From NCBI GenBank assembly GCA_035519475.1, contig DATIWI010000245.1, forward strand, positions 1 through 5,525: a stretch of DNA of 5,525 nucleotides, given 5' to 3'. Source of the DNA: Fen-1467 sp035519475 (GTDB lineage Bacteria; Verrucomicrobiota; Verrucomicrobiia; Opitutales; Opitutaceae). This document shows, piece after piece, positions 1-5,525 of the stretch (its first letter is position 1; each line of letters starts with the position of its first letter). The position numbers and the translations under genes are program-made. The notes below the pieces were generated by a model, which was given only the letters and a program-made list of their open reading frames with translations, was not told the origin of the DNA and ran no database searches.

Positions 1-1002
<1,002 letters not shown>

Positions 1003-1041
1003 CGCCGGTCTGCGACCGGCGACGCCAGCCCGAGACTGGCG
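1003..1041. repeat. Two consecutive perfect hairpins after the pyrophosphatase stop codon
   Basis: Immediately after the TAG stop lies a 7-bp perfect stem, CGCCGGT (1003-1009) with ACCGGCG (1015-1021) around a 5-base loop. Next comes a 6-bp stem, CGCCAG (1023-1028) with CTGGCG (1036-1041) around 7 bases. Neither is followed by a T tract, so they are not terminators themselves. They may protect the 3' end of the mRNA or be REP-like elements. The pairing is read directly; the role is inferred. Confidence 0.6.
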
Positions 1042-1053
1042 CCACACAGCTTC

Positions 1054-1086
1054 GGAGGCGCCTCGCCGGGCGCCTCCTTTCTTTTT
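1054..1086 (+). terminator. Rho-independent terminator of the pyrophosphatase gene
   Basis: A perfect 9-bp GC-rich stem, GGAGGCGCC (1054-1062) with GGCGCCTCC (1069-1077), surrounds the 6-base loop TCGCCG and is followed directly by TTTCTTTTT (1078-1086). It lies 52 bases after the hppA stop and 43 bases before the next start codon. It should separate transcription of hppA from the downstream pair. This is the clearest terminator in the window. Confidence 0.88.
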
Positions 1087-1128
1087 GCGGAGCATTCCTC
1101 CCCTCGGCCACTCTCATATATCCCCGAA

Positions 1129-2013
1129 ATGAAGAAACCCGGCATTCTCGTCCGGATGGCAGCGACCCTGGTCCAGGTGGGGCTGGTGCTGGGAGCCTAC
1201 CTGCTGTGGGCGCGCCCGTATCAAATGCGCTGGGGCGCAACGGACGAGGAAGTGCGGCGACCGATGCCGGGCGATGAACTCGACTCGCATCCGGATTTCC
1301 TGGCCACCCGGGCCATCACGATCAACGGGACGCCCGCCGCCATCTGGCCGTGGCTGCTGCAGATGGGTTACGGGCGCGCCGGGTTCTACGGCTACGACAT
1401 CCTGGAGAACCTGGGCAGCCCGCGCGGCCTTCACAGCGCGGACCGCGTCCTGCCCGAATTCCAGCACTTCCGGGTGGGCGACAAACTCCCGCTCAGCGCG
1501 CTCGGCGGCCTGGTGTTTCACGACATCGAGCCCGGCCGCTACCTCGTGTGGAGTGGGGTAGACGGCGTGGGGGCGTTCGTCTGGGCGCTTTATCCGGTGG
1601 ATGCGAACCACACCCGGCTGGTCAGCCGGATCCGGTGGAGCCATCACTGGACGCAGCCGCTGCCGCTGGCCCTCGACCTGTTCACGGAGTTCACCGATCA
1701 TCTCGCCGTCAGAAAGGTCCTTCAAGGCGTGAAGGATCGCGTCGAGGGCCGGGTCGAGCCGCTGGCGCGTGCCAACACCGAGTTCGCCGTGTACGTGGTC
1801 GCGGCGCTGACGTTCGGCGCGGCGGTCGTGCTGACCCTCCTGCGCCCCTTCACCCGCCGGCGCTGGCTGGCCAGCCTGGGCGCGGGCGCGACGTGGCTGC
1901 TCACGTGGTACGCGCCGGTGCCGGTGGGGCTCGGCGTGCTGTTGACGATTTTGGCGCTGGCCGGCGTGTGCCTCGCGTTCCGCAACCGCCCGGACCCCGC
2001 TCTTTCCCCATGA
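1129..2013 (+). CDS. Membrane-anchored SRPBCC-like (START/polyketide-cyclase fold) protein
   Basis: The product has 294 residues. It has an N-terminal hydrophobic segment (about 7-27), a soluble middle (about 35-210), and two or three C-terminal membrane helices (about 219-238, perhaps 246-261, and 264-284). The middle resembles SRPBCC proteins, a helix-grip fold that binds hydrophobic ligands. It has the family-like stretches WGATDEEV (35-42), TRAITINGTPAAIWPWLLQM (60-79), GFYGYDILENL (85-95) and HSADRVLPEFQ (102-112). No catalytic residue or ligand can be assigned. The start ATG is at 1129, 43 bases after the terminator; no Shine-Dalgarno sequence is visible, and Met10 (1156) is an alternative that would cut into the first helix. 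Its stop overlaps the start of the next gene (ATGA), so the two are probably co-translated and act in the same membrane. The family resemblance is from recall of sequence pattern, not a search. Confidence 0.85.
   Translation: MKKPGILVRMAATLVQVGLVLGAYLLWARPYQMRWGATDEEVRRPMPGDELDSHPDFLATRAITINGTPAAIWPWLLQMGYGRAGFYGYDILENLGSPRGLHSADRVLPEFQHFRVGDKLPLSALGGLVFHDIEPGRYLVWSGVDGVGAFVWALYPVDANHTRLVSRIRWSHHWTQPLPLALDLFTEFTDHLAVRKVLQGVKDRVEGRVEPLARANTEFAVYVVAALTFGAAVVLTLLRPFTRRRWLASLGAGATWLLTWYAPVPVGLGVLLTILALAGVCLAFRNRPDPALSP
2010..2013 (+). promoter_or_regulatory. ATGA stop/start overlap coupling the two membrane-protein genes
   Basis: The TGA stop of the SRPBCC-like gene (2011-2013) overlaps the ATG start of the ICMT-like gene (2010-2012). 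No ribosome binding site is visible before the second start: the preceding bases are CTCTTTCCCC. Translation of the second gene therefore probably depends on ribosomes terminating on the first. The overlap is seen directly; coupling is inferred. Confidence 0.8.
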
Positions 2014-2603
2014 ACGTGACCGGCGAACTTCCCTTCCGCCTCCTCATCGGCCTGGTCTGGACGCTGCATCTCGTCATCCGGATCCACTACCGGCGGAAAG
2101 TCCGGGGTATGGGCGACTACGTGCAGGTCAATGCGCGCCGGGAGCGGTGGCTGTTCCGCCTGTTCGCCTGCGGCCATTATGTGATCCCTTTCTATTTCGC
2201 CTCGCCGTGGCTCGATTTCGCGCATTTGCCGCTGCCGGGCTCGGTCCGTTGGCCGGGTGCGGCGCTGGCAGGCTTGGGACTGGGTCTGTTTACCTGGACG
2301 CACGCGGCGCTCGGCCGCAACTGGACGGCGGTCCCGGCGCTCTCACCCTCGCACGAGCTCGTGACCCGCGGCCCGTACCGACGGATCCGGCATCCCATGT
2401 ACGCCTCCTTCTATGCGATCGGCTCGGGCTACCTGCTGGCCTCCGCCAATTGGCTGGTCGGCGCGGCCTACCTCGGAACGCTGTCTGTCATGTACGTGCT
2501 GCGCGTCGACGCCGAGGAACGCATGATGCTGGCGCGCTTCGGGGAGGGATACCGCCAGCACCTGCAGCAAACGGGCCGCCTGTGGCCGCGGATCGGCCGC
2601 TGA
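2010..2603 (+). CDS. Isoprenylcysteine carboxyl methyltransferase (ICMT)-family membrane protein
   Basis: The product is a 197-residue integral membrane protein with hydrophobic segments at about 7-25, 50-66, 80-98 and 132-165. The C-terminal half carries the ICMT/phospholipid-methyltransferase signature: LGRNWT (101-106), the basic stretch RGPYRRIRHPMY (120-131), paired glutamates EE (169-170), FGEGY (177-181), and an ending of the form TGRLWPRI. In known ICMT and PEMT enzymes the RHP and EE motifs help bind S-adenosylmethionine, so methyl transfer to a lipophilic or membrane substrate is plausible. Bacteria have no CaaX-prenylated proteins of the usual kind, so the substrate is unknown. The frame stays open well upstream (to about 1350), but that part only shadows the SRPBCC-like gene. 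The Met at 2010 fits the ATGA overlap and the family length of about 150-220 residues. The partner gene may supply or sense the substrate; that is speculation. Confidence 0.88.
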   Translation: MNVTGELPFRLLIGLVWTLHLVIRIHYRRKVRGMGDYVQVNARRERWLFRLFACGHYVIPFYFASPWLDFAHLPLPGSVRWPGAALAGLGLGLFTWTHAALGRNWTAVPALSPSHELVTRGPYRRIRHPMYASFYAIGSGYLLASANWLVGAAYLGTLSVMYVLRVDAEERMMLARFGEGYRQHLQQTGRLWPRIGR

Positions 2604-2696
2604 GGCCGTCGCGCATTCGATGAGCATCCAGAACCAGAAGGTGAACAGGCTCAGCGCAAATGCGATGGCCAGCGGTTCGATGAATCCAAGTTGCAC
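2604..2696 (-). pseudogene. Possible truncated small membrane protein (N-terminal fragment)
   Basis: Reading the minus strand from a GTG at 2696 gives about 31 residues with one hydrophobic helix. It contains IEPLAIAFALSLFTFWFWML followed by IECA. The pattern resembles the first helix of small verrucomicrobial membrane proteins and PLDc_N-type N-termini, where a Trp-rich helix ends in ML(I/V)(D/E)C. After about residue 31 the frame enters the reverse complement of the ICMT-like gene and loses any such character, so the rest of the gene would be missing. There is no visible ribosome binding site. The resemblance is from memory and short, so this could be chance; treat it as a lead. Confidence 0.28.
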
Positions 2697-2810
2697 GGTC
2701 TGACGCGGGCTCTGAGCGACAGGTCCGCCGGAGGGTCCCGCGGGTTGCAGATCCAGAACACCGCGGCACGAGGGATCCCGTCACGGCGCGGTCCCGCCAA
2801 CGCCCGCCTC

Positions 2811-2830
2811 GGCGCATTTGGCGCCTTTTT
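2811..2830 (+). terminator. Weak terminator-like hairpin downstream of the SRPBCC/ICMT-like pair
   Basis: GGCGC (2811-2815) pairs with GCGCC (2821-2825) around the loop ATTTG and is followed by TTTTT (2826-2830). The stem is only 5 bp but all G/C. It lies about 208 bases after the ICMT-like stop and 148 bases before the propeller start, where a terminator for the upstream unit would be reasonable. Confidence 0.4.
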
Positions 2831-2925
2831 GCGGGAAAATGTGCCCCGTGCGCGAAGGATTCCGGGCTCCCGCGGTGTTGATTCAGACCATACGGGCGCA
2901 GCGCCTCGACCCGCTTGGGGCCCTG

Positions 2926-2942
2926 TGCCTGTCGAACAGGCA
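2926..2942. repeat. Short perfect inverted repeat upstream of the propeller gene
   Basis: TGCCTGT (2926-2932) and ACAGGCA (2936-2942) form a perfect 7-bp inverted repeat with the 3-base spacer CGA, ending 36 bases before the propeller start. It could be an operator or a 5' UTR hairpin. No regulator family is recognised from it. Confidence 0.35.
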
Positions 2943-2978
2943 AGACTGCGCCCTTCCTTTGTTCCTCCAGCTCCCACG

Positions 2979-4274
2979 ATGAAATACCTCCTGCTCCTCC
3001 TCGGGGCGGCGGCCGCCTTCGCGCCCGCCGCTTCCGCCCAAAACATGTTCCGCGGCAATCCCGCGCACACCGGCGTATACGACACCGATGGACCCCGACA
3101 ACTCAAGGGCGTCAAGTGGTCCTTCAAGACCGGCAGCCCGGTGTTGTCCTCGCCGACTGTGGTCGGCGGCGTCGCCTACGTCGGCAGCGACGACATGATC
3201 CTGCACGCGGTCGACGTCGCGACCGGCAAGGAGAGATGGCAGTACAAGACGGGCGGGATCGTGCGATCGACACCGGCAGTGACCGGCGGCATGGTGTATT
3301 TTGGCAGCTACGACGGCGTTTTCTACGCGCTCGACGCCGCCAGCGGCCTGCTCAAGTGGAAATTCGCCACACCTGGCGAGCGAAAGTTCGAGGCCAAGGG
3401 TCTGCACGGCTACCTGCCGCGCACCCAGACGATACCCGATTTCTGGGACCTCTACCTCTCCTCGCCCGCGGTGGTGGACGGCGTGGTCTATTTCGGCAGC
3501 GGTGACGGCAGCTGCTATGCGCTCGACGCCGTGACCGGGAACTTGAAATGGAGATTCGAAACCAAGGGCGTCGTCCACTCCTCCCCGGCGCTGGCGGGAG
3601 GCCTGGTTTACTTCGGCAGTTGGGACACCTTCCTCTACGCGGTCGACGCCAAGACCGGCCAGGAAAGGTGGAAATTCAAGACGGGCGAGGACCCGGTGAA
3701 CTACAACCAGACCGGCCTCCAGTCCTCGCCGGCCGTGGTCGACGGCGTGGTCTACTTCGGCTGCCGCGATTCGAATTTCTACGCCGTTGACGCCGCAACG
3801 GGTCAGGAGAGGTGGAAGTACAAGATCACCTGGGTCAATGCCTCCGCGGCCGTGCGCGACGGCACTGTCTACTTCGGCACCTCCATTCCGGCGTTCTTCA
3901 TCGCGCTCGATGCCGGCACCGGCAAGGAGCGCTACAAGTTCGACGCCCACACGCCCGTCTTCTCCTCGCCGGCCCTCTCCGGCGGCCTGGCGTATTTCGG
4001 ATCGTTCAACGGCTCGCTCTACGCGGTGGATCTCAAGGAGGGCAAGCTGGCGTGGGAGTTTCAGACCGATTCCGCCAAGAAGAACGCGCCCGCCTATCTC
4101 AAGCCCGACGGCAGCCTGAATTTCGCGACCGTGTTCACATCGAATCAATTCGAGGACATGTACCAGGCCGCCGCCAAGCTCTTCTCACTCGGCGCGATTC
4201 TCTCCTCGCCCGTCGTGGATCACGGCGTGATCTACGTTGGCAGCGCCGACGGCAACCTGTACGCACTGGAGTAG
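2979..4274 (+). CDS. Secreted eight-bladed PQQ-repeat beta-propeller protein
   Basis: The product has 431 residues. It starts with a signal peptide: MK, a Leu/Ala-rich core, and ASA (18-20) before Gln21, the likely signal peptidase I cleavage site. The mature protein begins NMFRGNPAHTGVY, typical of exported PQQ-like proteins. Blade repeats of the form G-V-Y-F-G-S-x-D-x-x-x-Y-A-L/V-D-A-x-T-G-x-x-x-W-x-F occur near residues 63, 103, 167, 207, 255, 294, 335 and 415. The last is completed by the N-terminal strand VKWSFKTG (45-52), giving eight blades closed in the usual way. There are insertions after blade 2 (about 132-160, including KGLHGYLP) and between blades 7 and 8 (about 363-405). No dehydrogenase catalytic domain or haem motif is present, so a structural, binding or assembly role in the periplasm or at the cell surface is more likely than enzymatic quinoprotein activity. 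The start at 2979 is chosen because the signal peptide begins there; no Shine-Dalgarno sequence is seen. Confidence 0.93.
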   Translation: MKYLLLLLGAAAAFAPAASAQNMFRGNPAHTGVYDTDGPRQLKGVKWSFKTGSPVLSSPTVVGGVAYVGSDDMILHAVDVATGKERWQYKTGGIVRSTPAVTGGMVYFGSYDGVFYALDAASGLLKWKFATPGERKFEAKGLHGYLPRTQTIPDFWDLYLSSPAVVDGVVYFGSGDGSCYALDAVTGNLKWRFETKGVVHSSPALAGGLVYFGSWDTFLYAVDAKTGQERWKFKTGEDPVNYNQTGLQSSPAVVDGVVYFGCRDSNFYAVDAATGQERWKYKITWVNASAAVRDGTVYFGTSIPAFFIALDAGTGKERYKFDAHTPVFSSPALSGGLAYFGSFNGSLYAVDLKEGKLAWEFQTDSAKKNAPAYLKPDGSLNFATVFTSNQFEDMYQAAAKLFSLGAILSSPVVDHGVIYVGSADGNLYALE

Positions 4275-4368
4275 ACGGGGCGCTTCCTCTTCTTACCACA
4301 GAGGCCGATCCGGAGGACACGGAGTGGCGCGACTCTGATTCGGGCCGGTGCGATCGTCCTTGTAGGGC

Positions 4369-4428
4369 CGCGCCTTGCCTGCCCGCCGTAGCCCTGAGCG
4401 AAGGCGAACGGGCGAAGGCTGGGGCGCG
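4369..4428. repeat. GC-rich imperfect palindrome (REP/MITE-like)
   Basis: CGCGCC (4369-4374) pairs with GGCGCG (4423-4428), and inside it GCCTGCCCG (4377-4385) pairs imperfectly with CGGGCGAAGGC (4409-4419). The centre reads GCCGTAGCCCTGAGCGAAGG, which resembles a widespread extragenic repeat often mis-translated as ALSEGERA-like or FAFAQGYGGQA-like peptides. The pairing is seen directly; assignment to a known family is from recall. Confidence 0.5.
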
Positions 4429-4441
4429 TGCCGCTTCCCGA

Positions 4442-4463
4442 CGGCGGACCTCCGCGTCCGCCG
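4442..4463. repeat. Perfect 7-bp hairpin
   Basis: CGGCGGA (4442-4448) and TCCGCCG (4457-4463) flank the 8-base loop CCTCCGCG. There is no T tract on either side, so intrinsic termination is unlikely. It probably belongs to the same extragenic repeat mosaic. Confidence 0.5.
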
Positions 4464-4656
4464 CGCCGCGGGTGGAGCCGTGACCGCACTCAATCCGGAG
4501 AGTTGATCGCCACAAAAAGGCACAAGAACGCGCAAAAGGCATATCTATCCTTTTTCGTGGCTTTTCGTGCCTCTTCGTGGCCAGACCGCTTCTGATTTCA
4601 TCGCGGTACGCGAGGATTCTGCACAACTTTGGCCCGCCGCGGCGCGGGTGGAACCG
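4461..4656. repeat. Direct repeat pair, 20 bp with 18 matches
   Basis: CCGCGCCGCGGGTGGAGCCG at 4461-4480 recurs as CCGCGGCGCGGGTGGAACCG at 4637-4656, with two mismatches. The copies are 176 bases apart and each precedes a copy of the A-rich inverted element (4508 and 4678). This suggests the gap holds two diverged copies of one composite unit. Confidence 0.6.
4508..4582. repeat. Long imperfect inverted repeat built of about 10-bp tandem units
   Basis: The arms 4508-4539 and 4551-4582 match at about 21 of 32 positions around an 11-base loop. The right arm is three in-phase 10-mers: TTTTTCGTGG, CTTTTCGTGC, CTCTTCGTGG. The left arm is the corresponding CACAAAAAGG, CACAAGAACG, CGCAAAAGG. Several mismatches would be G-U pairs in RNA from the minus strand but A-C mismatches in plus-strand RNA. 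It could act as a 3'-end structure for the convergent genes or be a remnant of a mobile repeat. Confidence 0.65.
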
Positions 4657-4677
4657 CGCGCTGCAATCATCTTTTTT

Positions 4678-4790
4678 GGCCACGAAGACGCACAAAGAAA
4701 TTGCCGCTACGACAGAGCCTCCGTCGCGCCTATAGACGCGCCACCGTTTCCCGCCGAAGGCAAGGACGAGCTTTGTGCCTCTTTGCGGCC
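4678..4790. repeat. Second inverted repeat of the same A-rich family
   Basis: GGCCACGAAGACGCACAAAG (4678-4697) matches the reverse complement of CTTTGTGCCTCTTTGCGGCC (4771-4790) at 17 of 20 positions, around a 73-base spacer. The spacer contains a near-palindrome at 4725-4740 (CGCGCCTATAGACGCG). The arms are clearly related to those of the inverted repeat at 4508-4582. Confidence 0.65.
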
Positions 4791-4885
4791 ATATCCGCTG
4801 CAGAAACCTTGATCGCGAAAAGCGGGCCGCCGTGCCCGCCGCTATTGCTCCAACCATCACTCGCCCCAAAAGCGCACAAAGAAAT
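4689..4885. repeat. 13-bp exact direct repeat CGCACAAAGAAAT
   Basis: CGCACAAAGAAAT occurs at 4689-4701 and again at 4873-4885. In both cases CGCTACG follows within a few bases. It marks a further partial copy of the A-rich motif close to the end of the repeat-protein gene. Confidence 0.6.
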
Positions 4886-4913
4886 CGCTCGCTACGGTTG
4901 AATTTCTCCGGCG

Positions 4914-5525
4914 CTAGGGCGCCTCGATGGTGATGACCACCTTCGCCAGCAGCCGGGGGCCGCGGCCAAGAACATAGCGCACCTCGTAGGCGCCCGGCTC
5001 CCTCGGCGCGCGAAGTTTCAGCGTGCCGCCCGGCCGGACCTTGGCGGCGCTCACGGAGGCGCTGGGCGGCTGCCCCGCCCGTGCCACCGAGATGAAATCC
5101 TCGGGGTAGCCCGGACCCTGCCAGTGGATCTCGAGTTCCGATCCCGCCTTGGCCGAGGCGGGCGGCTCCACCGTCGCCGTGACCGCGTTGACCGTGATCG
5201 GTGCCTTCGCCAGCAGCCTGGCTCCGCGGCCGAGAATGTAGCGGATCTCGTACTGTCCCGCGTCGCCCGGCAGCCAGAGCTTCGCCGGATTCCCGTCCCG
5301 CACGAGGGCGCGGGCCGTCGCCGCGCCGGGCGGCTGCTTGGGCAGCGCCACGCTGATGAAATCGCCCTCGGCGGCGGGACCCTGCCAATTCACCTCGATC
5401 CGGGCCGCCACATCGGCTGCGGCCGGCGGCTCAACGGCCGCCGCGACGGCGTTGACCGTCAGCGGTGTCTTGGCGAGCACGTTGGCTCCGCGGCCGACGA
5501 CGTAGCGGATCTCGTATTCGCCCGG
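4914..5525 (-). CDS. C-terminal end of a protein with 88-residue tandem beta-rich repeats (5' truncated by window)
   Basis: Reading the minus strand from 5525 to the TAG at 4914-4916 gives 203 residues, open at the window edge; the GTG at 5480 is an internal Val. The sequence is the tail of one repeat plus two full ones, in register every 88 residues. (E/Q/A)YE(I/V)RY(V/I)(V/L)GRG occurs at visible residues 3, 91 and 179. VEPPA occurs at 31 and 119, WQGP at 47 and 135, DFISVA at 55 and 143. Each unit looks like an Ig-like beta-sandwich, with a pattern of V-x-x-P to W-x-G-P to D-F-I-S-V to P-G-x-Y-E-V-R-Y. From recall, similar modules occur at the C-terminus of bacterial von Willebrand A domain proteins, so the unseen N-terminus may carry such a domain. 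The protein is probably exported, but no signal can be seen here. There are no cysteines in the visible part. Confidence 0.85.
   Translation of the reverse strand, partial: PGEYEIRYVVGRGANVLAKTPLTVNAVAAAVEPPAAADVAARIEVNWQGPAAEGDFISVALPKQPPGAATARALVRDGNPAKLWLPGDAGQYEIRYILGRGARLLAKAPITVNAVTATVEPPASAKAGSELEIHWQGPGYPEDFISVARAGQPPSASVSAAKVRPGGTLKLRAPREPGAYEVRYVLGRGPRLLAKVVITIEAP

Larger units (their letters stand above)
2604..2978. other. Intergenic region with no intact gene
   Basis: These 375 bases separate the ICMT-like gene from the PQQ-propeller gene. They contain a possible minus-strand gene fragment (2604-2696), a terminator-like hairpin (2811-2830) and a short palindrome (2926-2942). The plus-strand frame of the propeller gene is open through most of it (from about 2691), but that stretch is Arg/Pro/Gly-rich, and the signal peptide beginning at 2979 argues against an earlier start. 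The propeller promoter should lie here; I could not find a convincing -35/-10 pair. Confidence 0.7.
4275..4913. other. Repeat-filled gap between convergent genes, no coding sequence
   Basis: These 639 bases lie between the 3' ends of the propeller gene (+) and the repeat-protein gene (-). Open frames cross it on both strands, but none has a credible protein character or start. It is made of diverged repeat pieces: a CACAGAGG / GGACACGGAG stretch (4296-4324), two GC-rich palindromes (4369-4428, 4442-4463), a direct repeat (4461-4480 with 4637-4656), and several copies of an A-rich CCACGAAGAGGCACAAAG-like motif in both orientations. Such extragenic mosaics are, from general knowledge, common in Opitutae and other large high-GC genomes. 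No clear intrinsic terminator for either gene was found. Confidence 0.8.

Noticed and set aside
1085..1122. Promoter before the SRPBCC-like gene (TTGCGG and CATATA)
   Set aside because: The spacing between the two hexamers is about 24 bases, too long for a sigma-70 type promoter, and the first overlaps the terminator T tract.
1114..1725. 203-residue minus-strand open frame
   Set aside because: It is antisense to the SRPBCC-like gene, has low-complexity basic composition, and has no recognisable motif.
2926..2942. LexA (SOS) box at the CTGT...ACAG palindrome
   Set aside because: The spacer between CTGT and ACAG is 3 bases, not the 8 of the proteobacterial box, and the adjacent gene has no link to DNA repair.
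2691..2978. N-terminal extension of the propeller protein by 96 residues
   Set aside because: The extension is Arg/Pro-rich and would bury a textbook signal peptide that starts at 2979; it also contains the terminator-like hairpin.
2883..4148. 421-residue open frame on the minus strand across the propeller gene
   Set aside because: It is antisense to a gene with a signal peptide and eight clear blade repeats; its Arg/Gly/Val-rich sequence with periodic HAV/HHGR patterns merely mirrors the blades.
4508..4582. CRISPR-like array of short regular repeats
   Set aside because: The units are contiguous 10-mers without spacers and form an inverted repeat; there are no cas genes nearby.
4567..4901. 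Two short plus-strand open frames in the convergent gap (from 4567 and 4629)
   Set aside because: They translate the extragenic repeat pieces, have no ribosome binding site, and show no protein-like pattern.
4135..5388. 417-residue open frame on the minus strand
   Set aside because: It runs in a different frame through the repeat-protein gene, across the repeat-filled gap and into the propeller gene; composition is Arg/Ala/Gly-rich and without motifs, a typical high-GC shadow.

Overview
The window looks like ordinary chromosome from a high-GC bacterium. The best guess is Verrucomicrobiota, perhaps an Opitutales-like lineage. This rests on strong G/C bias at third codon positions, start codons without a clear Shine-Dalgarno sequence, a secreted PQQ-like beta-propeller protein of a kind common in that phylum, and long intergenic runs of CACGAAAAGG / TTCGTGGC-type repeats. 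It is an inference from sequence style; there is no rRNA or marker gene to settle it.

Layout: (1) 1-1002 (+) is the C-terminal part (333 residues) of a membrane-bound proton-pumping pyrophosphatase, with the lysine signature of the K+-independent class. It is followed by three consecutive GC-rich hairpins, the last a good intrinsic terminator (1054-1086). (2) 1129-2013 and 2010-2603 (+) form a two-gene unit joined by an ATGA overlap: a membrane-anchored SRPBCC-like protein and an isoprenylcysteine carboxyl methyltransferase (ICMT)-like integral membrane protein. (3) 2604-2978 has no intact gene. It holds a possible truncated membrane-protein fragment on the minus strand, a weak terminator-like hairpin and a short palindrome. 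(4) 2979-4274 (+) is a secreted eight-bladed PQQ-repeat propeller. (5) 4275-4913 is a 639-bp gap between convergent genes, filled with diverged inverted and direct repeats. (6) 4914-5525 (-) is the C-terminal end of a protein made of 88-residue tandem beta-rich repeats, open at the window edge.

How the genes work together: only the SRPBCC/ICMT-like pair shows physical evidence of joint expression. The pyrophosphatase is insulated by its own terminator, and the propeller and the repeat protein are separately transcribed and convergent. No CRISPR array, tRNA, rRNA, transposase or phage gene was recognised. The least explained items are the repeat-filled convergent gap, the SRPBCC/ICMT-like pair of unknown substrate, and the in-register 88-residue repeats. 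None is strong evidence for a new system.
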